Positions 44,806 through 53,406 of a DNA stretch of 61,210 bases are shown piece by piece (positions within the stretch are counted from its first letter, which is position 1; every line of letters starts with the position of its first letter). Location: positions 1 to 61,210 of the forward strand of contig NZ_JAQVBV010000032.1 in the NCBI RefSeq assembly GCF_028690125.1, in the 5' to 3' direction. Under the pieces are notes generated by a model. The model was not told where the DNA came from. It worked only from the letters and a program-made list of their open reading frames with translations, and did not search any database. Source of the DNA: Bacteroides sp. (GTDB lineage Bacteria > Bacteroidota > Bacteroidia > Bacteroidales > Bacteroidaceae). Position numbers and translations under genes: made by a program.

Positions 44806-45596
44806 AATCCACCTCCTTCGTTGGTATCCTTATCGTCCGTACTGAACAGTGAAGTGGCAGCAATCAGTAACAACATAATAAGCGAAAGTGCTGCTCCATA
44901 GTTCCACATACTATTATTGATGTTCTCCTGAATAGTTGTACCAAAGAGTTTGATATTATTCATCGTCAATAGTTCCGCAATGGCAAAAGTAGAAATGGTG
45001 GGCATAAACACCATCATGATACCGCTCATTACTCCCGGCATAGAGAGAGGAAGCACTGCTTTAAAAAAAACTTGCACGGGATTTGCTCCCAAATCCTGTG
45101 CAGCCTCAATATAGCTATGATCCATCTTCTGCAAAGTGTTATAAATAGGATAAATCATGAAAGGAATGAAATTGTACACCATACCGAATATTAATGCACC
45201 TTCACCCAAAGGAACGCTGAAGAAATCGAATAAAGCAACAGTAGCCAAAGTACGCACCAAAATATTCACCCACATAGGTAGAATAAAAAGCACGACTAAT
45301 GTTTTAGAACGATTAAGTTTACTATTGCTAAGTATCCAAGCTGCAGGATATCCCAGCAAGACGCAAACAAGAGTAGTAATAATAGCAATACCAATCGAAT
45401 AAACGAAAGTATTGATTGCTTCGGGGTGTTCAAAGAACTTCTGAAAATTGGCGAGGGTCAGATGACCGTTATCGTCGGTAAAAGCATACACGACAATTAA
45501 AATCAACGGTATAACTACGAAGATCGCCGAAAAAATAATGTAAGGTAGCGTCCAACTCTTACGTGATGACAAAAAGACTAAAAACCTCTTATTCAC
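44799..45596 (-). CDS. potB: Spermidine/putrescine ABC permease PotB
   Basis: A 265-residue, six-span permease, with an EAA-like loop (IEAAQDLGANPVQVFFKAVLP). It starts 11 bases after potA and overlaps potC by 7 bases. Confidence 0.93.
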   Translation of the reverse strand: MNKRFLVFLSSRKSWTLPYIIFSAIFVVIPLILIVVYAFTDDNGHLTLANFQKFFEHPEAINTFVYSIGIAIITTLVCVLLGYPAAWILSNSKLNRSKTLVVLFILPMWVNILVRTLATVALFDFFSVPLGEGALIFGMVYNFIPFMIYPIYNTLQKMDHSYIEAAQDLGANPVQVFFKAVLPLSMPGVMSGIMMVFMPTISTFAIAELLTMNNIKLFGTTIQENINNSMWNYGAALSLIMLLLIAATSLFSTDDKDTNEGGGLW

Positions 45597-45607
45597 TTCC
45601 TTTCCTG

Positions 45608-46999
45608 TTAATCGGTTAATTTAATTACACGAATACCATCCGGAGGGATAGTAATACCTACACGGTCACCATCATCCCACACGTCGTTCGTATCTACAAA
45701 TACATTCTCGTCCCAATCAGATAAAACAGTCAGATGATAATGATCACCCTTGTAAAGGATAAACTTAACTTCACCCGTTAATGTTCCATCTTCTTCATTA
45801 TCTTGCAAGATAACTTTATTAAAATCAACTTCAATTTTGACTTCCGCAGAAGTTTCTATACCCTCTACCAAAGCGCACTCAAACGAACAACCCAAGAACT
45901 CCACATGAGTAGCATCCAGCAGTTTACCTTCAAACGTATTACATACCCGTTCTTTCTTCATAATGTGAATATCGAATGGTTTTACCAATAGCCCCACCTC
46001 TGCTCCTACTTCGAAATGATGATAGTCCTGAACTAAAAATTCATAACCGCCACAAAGTACAGTCATCTCATAATGCACTCCTTTGAATATGGAAGTCTGA
46101 ACCACCCCAACCAACTGAGCTTTATCAGAAACAGGGAAAATATAAAGATCTTCAGGTCGGATAACGACATCTACCGGCATATTCTCACCAAAACCTTCAT
46201 CCACGCATTCAAATTCAGTATCACAGAAATGAACCAATTTATCACGAACCATCGTACCATTAAGAATATTACTTTCACCGATAAAATCCGCCACAAATGA
46301 GTTAATCGGTTCATTATAAATATCTATCGGAGTACCTATCTGCTGAATTTTTCCCTCACTCATAACAACAATTGTATCGCTCAGTGTGAGTGCTTCTTCC
46401 TGATCATGAGTTACATAAACAAACGTAATTCCCAAGGATTTATGCATTTCCTTCAACTCCATCTGCATATCCTTACGCATCTTCAGGTCGAGTGCTGCTA
46501 ATGGTTCGTCTAACAATAGCACCTCCGGTTCATTAACAATAGCACGCGCGATTGCCACTCGTTGTTGCTGTCCTCCCGAAAGAGAATCCACATCACGATA
46601 CTCATAGTCCGTCATACCCACCATTTTTAAAGCAGCTTTTACCTTCTTTCCAATGGTCAGTTTCGGTGTTTTTTTTAGTTTCAAACCGAAAGCAATATTA
46701 TCGTACACATTCAAATGAGGGAACAGAGCATATTTCTGGAATACCGTGTTCACGGGACGTTTATGCGGAGGAGTTTGAGTTATTTCCTTACCGGAAATTC
46801 GGATAACACCTTCTGATGCCGTCTGAAAACCGGCAATGAGACGCAATAACGTAGTTTTTCCACAACCGGAAGGGCCGAGAATAGTGACAAACTCTCCCTT
46901 TTTTACGTTCAAGGTCACATCATCCAATGCTGTTTTCTCGCCAAAAAACTTCGATACATGACTTACTTCAATGATGGATTTATCTTCTTGCATATTCAT
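45608..46999 (-). CDS. potA: Polyamine ABC transporter ATPase PotA, extended
   Basis: A 463-residue ATPase: Walker A GPSGCGKTT, Q loop, signature LSGGQQQRVAIARA, Walker B LLLDEP and H loop THDQEEA. The ATPase part ends near residue 240; the rest (about 245-463) is longer than in ordinary PotA (about 378 residues) and appears to hold two copies of a TOBE-like strand set: GVVQTSIFKGVHYEMTVL and GEVKFILYKGDHYHLTVL, each followed some 25 residues later by a closing strand (DIHIMK and GIRVIK). It is the first gene of potABCD. Confidence 0.93.
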   Translation of the reverse strand: MNMQEDKSIIEVSHVSKFFGEKTALDDVTLNVKKGEFVTILGPSGCGKTTLLRLIAGFQTASEGVIRISGKEITQTPPHKRPVNTVFQKYALFPHLNVYDNIAFGLKLKKTPKLTIGKKVKAALKMVGMTDYEYRDVDSLSGGQQQRVAIARAIVNEPEVLLLDEPLAALDLKMRKDMQMELKEMHKSLGITFVYVTHDQEEALTLSDTIVVMSEGKIQQIGTPIDIYNEPINSFVADFIGESNILNGTMVRDKLVHFCDTEFECVDEGFGENMPVDVVIRPEDLYIFPVSDKAQLVGVVQTSIFKGVHYEMTVLCGGYEFLVQDYHHFEVGAEVGLLVKPFDIHIMKKERVCNTFEGKLLDATHVEFLGCSFECALVEGIETSAEVKIEVDFNKVILQDNEEDGTLTGEVKFILYKGDHYHLTVLSDWDENVFVDTNDVWDDGDRVGITIPPDGIRVIKLTD

Positions 47000-47016
47000 A
47001 CTAAAAGTTTGGGCTG

Positions 47017-47024
47017 CAAAGGTA
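47017..47024 (-). promoter_or_regulatory. -7 element of potABCD
   Basis: TACCTTTG on the minus strand, 17 bases before the start at 46999. No obvious -33 element. The short leader leaves no room for a large regulatory RNA. Confidence 0.6.
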
Positions 47025-47097
47025 CATATTTCTATGATTTCTTCCTAAGGTTAATCTAATATAACAGTGTTTTTCAATGCCAAACAGAAAAAAAAAT

Positions 47098-47105
47098 TAT
47101 CTTTG
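47098..47105 (+). promoter_or_regulatory. -7 element of the TlpA-like gene
   Basis: TATCTTTG, 32 bases before the start at 47138. Confidence 0.6.
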
Positions 47106-47137
47106 CATAAATATTTATTCACTAATTTTACAAAAGT

Positions 47138-48238
47138 ATGAAAAAGTTTACTTATCTAGTTATTGCTACAGCTGCATTAAGTATAGCAGCTTGTACTGGT
47201 CAGAAAACCGGATACGTTATTACCGGTACGGTGGAAGGAGCCACTGACGGTGATACAGTTTATCTTCAGGAAAGGACCGGTAGAAATCTGACTAAACTTG
47301 ACACAGCCATCATCTCTAATGGAAAATTCACTTTCGAAGGTGTACAAGATTCTGCTATCAATCGTTATGTAACATACAAAAATGGTGCTGAACCTTTAAT
47401 GATCGATTTCTTCCTTGAAAATGGAAATATCAACGTTGCTTTAGGAACCGAAAAGAGTAGTGCTACCGGTACACCGAACAACGATGCATACCAGGAAATC
47501 AAAAATAAGATTGATGAACTTAATGCGAAAATGAATGCTATTTATGAAGCAATGGGTGACACTACTCTCAGTGACGAACAAAAAGCAGCTAAACAAGAAG
47601 AAGGAGCAAAAATTGAAGAAGAATTTAACAAAGTTATCAAAGAAGGAGTAGAGAAAAACATCACGAATCCTATTGGTGTCTTCATGTTTAAACAAACCTT
47701 CATGAATAATACAACTGCCGAAAATGATGCACTGTTACTGCAAATCCCGGCTAATTTCCAAAAGGACGATGGAATTGTTCAAATCAAAGAATTCATTGAT
47801 AAGCAGAAAAAGACTGCTGTAGGTTCAAAATTCATTGATTTTGAAATGCTAACTCCGGAAGGAAAATCAGTTAAACTGTCTGATTATGTAGGTAAAGGTA
47901 AAGTAGTATTGGTTGATTTCTGGGCAAGCTGGTGTGGTCCTTGCCGTCGTGAAATGCCGAGCCTGGTAGAAACTTATGCGAAATACAAAGACAAAAACTT
48001 TGAGATCGTTGGTGTATCATTGGATCAGGATGAAGCTGCATGGAAAGAAGCTATTAAAAGCATGAATATGACTTGGCCGCAAATGTCTGACCTGAAATTC
48101 TGGCAAAGTGAAGGTGCACAGCTTTATGCAGTAAACAGCATTCCTCACACCGTATTGATTGACGGAGACGGAACAATTATCGCCCGTGGTCTTCACGGCG
48201 AAGAACTTCAGACTAAAATTGCTGAATCTGTAAAATAA
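47138..48238 (+). CDS. TlpA/ResA-type thioredoxin lipoprotein with DUF4369-like domain
   Basis: A 366-residue lipoprotein (lipobox LSIAAC, Cys19). The N-terminal domain (about 25-115: YVITGTVEGATDGDTVYLQ) is the DUF4369 type seen in Bacteroidetes, then a charged coiled-coil region (about 115-180), then a thioredoxin fold (about 230-366) with the active site WCGPC at 265-269 and a cis-Pro loop (SIPHTVLI). It probably reduces disulfides in the periplasm, perhaps of cytochrome c apoproteins or other lipoproteins. It is a single gene with promoter and terminator. Confidence 0.93.
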   Translation: MKKFTYLVIATAALSIAACTGQKTGYVITGTVEGATDGDTVYLQERTGRNLTKLDTAIISNGKFTFEGVQDSAINRYVTYKNGAEPLMIDFFLENGNINVALGTEKSSATGTPNNDAYQEIKNKIDELNAKMNAIYEAMGDTTLSDEQKAAKQEEGAKIEEEFNKVIKEGVEKNITNPIGVFMFKQTFMNNTTAENDALLLQIPANFQKDDGIVQIKEFIDKQKKTAVGSKFIDFEMLTPEGKSVKLSDYVGKGKVVLVDFWASWCGPCRREMPSLVETYAKYKDKNFEIVGVSLDQDEAAWKEAIKSMNMTWPQMSDLKFWQSEGAQLYAVNSIPHTVLIDGDGTIIARGLHGEELQTKIAESVK

Positions 48239-48306
48239 TTAAAGGTTAGAGAAGCAATGCTTAGTTACCATCAGCTTTAAAATAAATCATTTTAATACAT
48301 AAAATT

Positions 48307-48339
48307 TTAGCCCCTGTAATTTCGAATTGCAGGGGCTAA
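48307..48339. terminator. Bidirectional terminator of the TlpA-like gene and glgP
   Basis: TTAGCCCCTG (48307-48316) pairs with CAGGGGCTAA (48330-48339), with more pairing in the stem (AATT each side of TCG). T-rich runs follow on both strands. Confidence 0.85.
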
Positions 48340-48393
48340 TTTTATATAGGAAAGTAATGAGAGAGACACTCAATCCTTACTTTTTTCAACCGT

Positions 48394-50958
48394 TTAAATA
48401 AACCAACGTACGTAACAGAAGTCCTGACGATGAGGAAGATCCGGATTCTTGGGGAACATACGATAAGAAACCTTGAAACTGCCTGCATTAGACAAGCTAT
48501 GTTTAACCTGGAATGTATACAGGTCGCCTTCTTTCTTGATTACACTAAACGGTTCTACTGAATAAACGTGTTGTTTACCGTCGGCAGTTATATAAGTTGT
48601 AACCAACTCCAATCCTACTGCATCATTCAAACCTTTCTCATCAATTACAAAAGTGATAGTGTAATCTTTTCCGCTTTCAATATCACCCTTTTCCAGTTCT
48701 TCTTCTTTATCGCAAGAAACAATCTCAATGGAATCCCATTTAGCAACAACTTCTTCTTTCCATGCTGCAATTTCTTTTGCCTTTGCATTATTGTTAGCAG
48801 CCAAGACTTGGAAACGTTTTGCCTGTTTGCAATAAAACTTACTGAAATAGTCATCTAACTGACGTTTCATTGTATAATGAGGAGCGATCTGAGCGATAGA
48901 GTTTTTCACCACTTTAATCCAGCCTTCAGAATATCCTTTCTTATTGCGAGCATAGTATAACGGCAAAATTTCTGTTTCAAGAATACTGTAAATAGTAGCA
49001 GCATCCAACTGATCCTGATGTTCTTGATTCTGATAAGTACGTTTTTCAGTCAGTGCCCAACCAGCTCCTTCACGATAGCCTTCCAACCACCACCCGTCTA
49101 ATACAGAGAAGTTTACAACACCATTCATCAATGCTTTTTCACCAGATGTACCGGATGCTTCTAACGGACGAGTCGGAGTATTTAACCAAATGTCTACACC
49201 TGAAACCAAGCGACGCGCCAAATGCATATCATAGTTTTCGAGGAAGATAATCTTACCCAAAAATTCCGGACGACGAGAGATTTCAATAATACGTTTAATC
49301 AATCCTTGTCCTGCTCCATCATGTGGATGAGCTTTACCTGTAAACAGGAATTGTACCGGATAATCCGGATTGTTCACGATCTTAGAAAGACGTTCCAAGT
49401 CAGTAAACAGCAAGTGAGCACGTTTATAAGTAGCAAAACGGCGACCGAAACCGATCAGCAAAGCGTTCGGATTGATTTTATCCATCAATGAAACGATACG
49501 TGAAGGATCTCCCTGATTATTCAACCAAGTATCACGGAATGACTTACGGATGAAATCTACCAATTTATTTTTCATCATCATACGAGTCTTCCATATCTCT
49601 TCATCAGGCACATTATAGATAGCCTCCCAAATCTTAGGATTAGACTGATCGTACCAGAAGTTTTCATTGAAATATCTAAAGTACAGTTGTTTCCATTCTG
49701 TCGCACTCCATGTCGGGAAGTGAACGCCATTAGTCACATAGCCCACATGGTTTTCTTCCGGAAAATAACCTTTCCAGATAGAAGAGAACATTTCCTGAGA
49801 TACCTTTCCGTGTAACCAGCTCACACCATTCACTTCCTGAGAAGTATTGCAAGCAAATATAGACATACAAAAACGTTCGCCCTTGTCACCCGGATTATTA
49901 CGACCAAGATCCATCAAATCATCCCAGCTAATACCCATTTTTGCAGGATAACCACCCATATACTTTCCAAACAGACCTTCATCAAAGTAATCATGACCGG
50001 CAGGAACAGGAGTGTGTACAGTATAAAGAGAAGATGCGCGAACCAACTCAATAGCTTGATCAAAAGTTAATCCGGTAGCTACATAATCAGAAATTCGCTG
50101 AACATTGATCAATGCAGCATGTCCTTCGTTACAGTGATAAATATCTTTTTTAATTCCTAATGCTTTTAAAGTCAGGATACCACCAACACCCAACAGAATC
50201 TCCTGTTTCAGACGATTCTCCCAATCACCACCATACAACTGATAAGTAATAGGACGATCATACTCACTATTCATTTCGTTATCTGTATCCAACAGATATA
50301 AAGAAATACGACCTACATTCACACGCCATACATTGGCATGAACAAAGTAGTCTAAATAAGGTACATCCACTACCATCGGTTTACCTTCAGCATCCAATAC
50401 ACGTTCAATAGGAAGCTGTCCAAAGTTCTGAGCCTCATAATTTGCAATCTGCTGTCCATCCATTGACAACGTCTGAGTAAAGTAACCGTAGCGATACAAG
50501 AATCCTACTGCACAAAGATCTACATTACTGTCAGAAGCTTCTTTCAGATAGTCGCCAGCGAGTACACCAAGACCGCCGGAATATATTTTCAATACATGGC
50601 TCAAACCATATTCCATACTGAAATAGGCTATGGACGGACGTTTGTCATCCGGCTTAACATCCATGTAGTCTCTAAATTTCGTATACACATCATTCATTCG
50701 TCTCAGAATCACCTTGTCTTTTGCTAAAGCTTCCAACTTCTCATAGCTCATACGCTCTAACAACAATACAGGATTCTGCCCACATTCTTTCCAAAGTTCC
50801 GGATCTAGATCTCTAAATAGTTCTGTCGCTTCAAAATTCCACGCCCACCAAATGTTACGCGCAATCTCAGATAATTTCTCCAACTCTGAAGGGATATGAG
50901 ACTTAACGGTAATCTCTTTCCAGTTAGGAGTGTTCACATTACTTACTTGAATTCTCAT
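48394..50958 (-). CDS. glgP: Glycogen/alpha-glucan phosphorylase (GT35)
   Basis: An 854-residue phosphorylase that releases glucose 1-phosphate from glycogen. It has the N-terminal DUF3417-type domain of the short alpha-glucan phosphorylases (SELEKLSEIARNIWWAWN), and the pyridoxal-phosphate region TSGEKALMNGVVNFSVLDG. A C-terminal region (about 735-854) adds a beta-rich domain ending in HRQDFCYVRWFI. It is 39 bases downstream of the glycogen synthase gene in the same direction, so synthesis and breakdown are co-transcribed. Confidence 0.93.
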   Translation of the reverse strand: MRIQVSNVNTPNWKEITVKSHIPSELEKLSEIARNIWWAWNFEATELFRDLDPELWKECGQNPVLLLERMSYEKLEALAKDKVILRRMNDVYTKFRDYMDVKPDDKRPSIAYFSMEYGLSHVLKIYSGGLGVLAGDYLKEASDSNVDLCAVGFLYRYGYFTQTLSMDGQQIANYEAQNFGQLPIERVLDAEGKPMVVDVPYLDYFVHANVWRVNVGRISLYLLDTDNEMNSEYDRPITYQLYGGDWENRLKQEILLGVGGILTLKALGIKKDIYHCNEGHAALINVQRISDYVATGLTFDQAIELVRASSLYTVHTPVPAGHDYFDEGLFGKYMGGYPAKMGISWDDLMDLGRNNPGDKGERFCMSIFACNTSQEVNGVSWLHGKVSQEMFSSIWKGYFPEENHVGYVTNGVHFPTWSATEWKQLYFRYFNENFWYDQSNPKIWEAIYNVPDEEIWKTRMMMKNKLVDFIRKSFRDTWLNNQGDPSRIVSLMDKINPNALLIGFGRRFATYKRAHLLFTDLERLSKIVNNPDYPVQFLFTGKAHPHDGAGQGLIKRIIEISRRPEFLGKIIFLENYDMHLARRLVSGVDIWLNTPTRPLEASGTSGEKALMNGVVNFSVLDGWWLEGYREGAGWALTEKRTYQNQEHQDQLDAATIYSILETEILPLYYARNKKGYSEGWIKVVKNSIAQIAPHYTMKRQLDDYFSKFYCKQAKRFQVLAANNNAKAKEIAAWKEEVVAKWDSIEIVSCDKEEELEKGDIESGKDYTITFVIDEKGLNDAVGLELVTTYITADGKQHVYSVEPFSVIKKEGDLYTFQVKHSLSNAGSFKVSYRMFPKNPDLPHRQDFCYVRWFI

Positions 50959-50997
50959 AATGTTTTTAATTTACTTATTGATGAATAAATTGTTTTT

Positions 50998-52659
50998 CTA
51001 ATTGAACTGACGCTTTAAAGCATTACGCAATGCAATGTCATAAGCCTCATAATAATATTGTATAAAGTGTTTCCACAAAGCCTGCTCAGCAACTTCTGCT
51101 GCCCGTTTGCGAATCTCCTTTATTTCTTTATCTGTCTTATCCGCAAAGAGTGTAATTGTACCCTTGATACCATCTGCCACTTCCGAATAATTATAGTCCG
51201 AACGATGTAACACCTCTACCCCATCATTAATGCCATGCTGATTCTTGAGGCTATTCACCCAAAGACCGAAACCTGCCAGATCAGTAGTAATAGTCGGAAC
51301 ATGAAAGGCTACACTTTCTAATGGAGTATACCCCCATGGTTCATAATAGGAAGCATAAATGCTCATATCCTGTCCCAGCAACAAATCATAATAGTCTTTG
51401 TTCATTATTCCGTCACATCCATTTAAATAGCAAGGTACGAAAATCACCTTCACTTTATCTTCCGGACGATTATTCATTCCTAAATATTTCAACATATCCA
51501 AAACCTGGTCATGTGTCATATTATGCAGCCAATGTGTAATAAACGGAACTTCAAGGGGAGTATCAAACTTCTCCTTACTCTTCAAACGAGCTTGTAAGTC
51601 TTCACGAGGCTCTCCTACCCAACCCGGAACGTTTATATAAGCCAATACATTCTTATGTAAATTCTTATCACGATTCAAGCGATTCAACGACTCCAAAAAT
51701 ACATCTATACCTTTATTTTTAAACTCATATCGTCCACTGGTTCCGACAATTAACGTCTCATCATCTAAATTTGTTCCCAATAATTTATTGGCTACACTCA
51801 GTAATAAGGCGCGCGCCCGTTTGCGTTTACCGGTAAATGTAGAACCTTTAGGCACAAAATCATCCTCAAAACCATTCATCAAAATTACATCTGCCGGTTT
51901 ATCAAGCAATTCCTTACATTCATTATTAGTGATTTCACTGACCGTAGTAAAACAATCCACATAATGAGCCGTCTGCTTTTCAATAGAATGTTTAGACTGC
52001 ATATTCAGTTCCTGAGCCATCTGGTCACCATTATAAGCAAACAGATAGTCATATAACGGCTTATTATTACCAGCTATCGAACGACCGATAGAAGTAGCAT
52101 GAGTTGTAAAAATAGTCCCAATCTCCGGCACAGCTTCTTGTACATAAAGTGCTCCCATTCCTGTCATCCACTCATGTGCCTGATATACCACCTTATCCGT
52201 TTCAGTAAGATTATAACGGTAGAAACTTTCTACTACCTTACCTGCGGCATAAGAGAACATAGAAGCCTCGTCGTAATCGCCATAAGCGTGCAACGAATCT
52301 ACTTGAAAACGATTCCACATATCTGTGTATATTTCGTCTTTCTTCTCAAAAAAAGGTTGGAAATCGACTAGAATGACAATTGGTTCACCCGGAATATTCC
52401 ATCGTCCTATACGAACGGAAAGATCATCTTGCTCTTGCGCATATTTCTTCCATGCAGCACAAAGATTATCTGATTCGGTGAATAAGGAGTTATCTTTTCC
52501 TTGCCATACATCAGGACCTATAAAAAATATTCTATCACGGAACTTCTCCTGTAACGTATTTGCCCTTGTAGACAAGACGGTATATATCCCTCCCACTTTA
52601 TTACATACTTCCCAGCTGGCTTCGAAGATATAATCGGGGGTTAATAAATCTTTTACCAT
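50998..52659 (-). CDS. Glycogen synthase, GT3 (eukaryotic-like) type
   Basis: A 553-residue glycosyltransferase of family GT3. The start ASWEVCNKVGGIYTVLSTRA is the sugar-nucleotide loop of eukaryotic-type glycogen synthases, and the C-terminal part has YEPWGYTPLESVAF for the conserved donor-binding region. Classic bacterial GlgA (GT5) starts differently (KTGGLAD). It probably uses UDP-glucose. It heads the glycogen unit with a -7 element upstream. Confidence 0.9.
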   Translation of the reverse strand: MVKDLLTPDYIFEASWEVCNKVGGIYTVLSTRANTLQEKFRDRIFFIGPDVWQGKDNSLFTESDNLCAAWKKYAQEQDDLSVRIGRWNIPGEPIVILVDFQPFFEKKDEIYTDMWNRFQVDSLHAYGDYDEASMFSYAAGKVVESFYRYNLTETDKVVYQAHEWMTGMGALYVQEAVPEIGTIFTTHATSIGRSIAGNNKPLYDYLFAYNGDQMAQELNMQSKHSIEKQTAHYVDCFTTVSEITNNECKELLDKPADVILMNGFEDDFVPKGSTFTGKRKRARALLLSVANKLLGTNLDDETLIVGTSGRYEFKNKGIDVFLESLNRLNRDKNLHKNVLAYINVPGWVGEPREDLQARLKSKEKFDTPLEVPFITHWLHNMTHDQVLDMLKYLGMNNRPEDKVKVIFVPCYLNGCDGIMNKDYYDLLLGQDMSIYASYYEPWGYTPLESVAFHVPTITTDLAGFGLWVNSLKNQHGINDGVEVLHRSDYNYSEVADGIKGTITLFADKTDKEIKEIRKRAAEVAEQALWKHFIQYYYEAYDIALRNALKRQFN

Positions 52660-52693
52660 ATATTATATTAAAACTCTTTTTAGTATGTGAGTG

Positions 52694-52701
52694 CAAAAGT
52701 A
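52694..52701 (-). promoter_or_regulatory. -7 element of the glycogen unit
   Basis: TACTTTTG on the minus strand, 34 bases before the start at 52659. No clear -33 element. Confidence 0.55.
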
Positions 52702-52786
52702 CGCATTATTCTTTGAAAAATAATACTTTATGCAAAAAATATAAGTTAAGAAGAGGAAAGAAACAGAGTTTAAGTATGAAAAAGAT

Positions 52787-52826
52787 AATCCCCTTGCGAA
52801 TGCAAAGCTGCATACACAAGGGGATT
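52787..52826 (-). terminator. Terminator of the V-ATPase operon
   Basis: AATCCCCTTG (52787-52796) pairs perfectly with CAAGGGGATT (52817-52826); on the minus strand the stem is followed by ATCTTTTTC. It lies 36 bases past the last gene of the operon. Confidence 0.8.
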
Positions 52827-52861
52827 GAAAGTTCTTTATTAAAAAATATTCTTAGGAAAAA

Positions 52862-53323
52862 TTATACAAGTGCACTGCCGATCAAAAAGGTTGCTGCCAA
52901 AGCTACAATTGCATAAAGTTCCGGGAATACGGCAAGAATCAACGTGTTACTAAACACATTGTGTCCCTGTCCAATAGCTGCAATACCATTGGCACAAACT
53001 TGTCCCTGACGGATTGCTGAAAATAATGCAACCAATCCTAAAGCTATACCTGCACCCAAAACAGCTGACGCCTGAATAGCTGTGATTTCAGGAGTCAAGA
53101 TACCAAAGATAGTCTGGAACATAAAATAACCGGCAAATCCATAAAGACCCTGTGTACCCGGAAGGGCTGTTAATACCAGAAAGTTACCAAATGCACTATC
53201 ATTCTTTTTTAATGCGCCAATAGCCGCATTACCTGCAATAGTTACTCCGTAAGCACTACCGATGCCTGACAAACCAACCATAACCGCGATGCCAATGTAG
53301 GCAATAAACAAATTCATTTCCAT
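52862..53323 (-). CDS. ntpK: V-type ATPase subunit K (duplicated c subunit)
   Basis: A 153-residue rotor-ring subunit with four membrane helices from a duplicated hairpin. The ion-binding carboxylate is present only in helix 4 (Glu135 in VFPELYAIVAL); helix 2 has Gln58 in LPGTQGLYG. Leu54, Thr57, Gln58, Gln106 and Glu135 match in spacing the sodium ligands Leu61, Thr64, Gln65, Gln110 and Glu139 of Enterococcus hirae NtpK. This points to Na+ coupling. It is the last gene of the operon. Confidence 0.94.
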   Translation of the reverse strand: MEMNLFIAYIGIAVMVGLSGIGSAYGVTIAGNAAIGALKKNDSAFGNFLVLTALPGTQGLYGFAGYFMFQTIFGILTPEITAIQASAVLGAGIALGLVALFSAIRQGQVCANGIAAIGQGHNVFSNTLILAVFPELYAIVALAATFLIGSALV

Positions 53324-53406
53324 AATTTTATTCTATTTTTTATTGTTTAATTCTAAATCTTTTCTTTATTCTCTTATTATAAGCAGTCGATAACCACTGC
53401 CAATGA

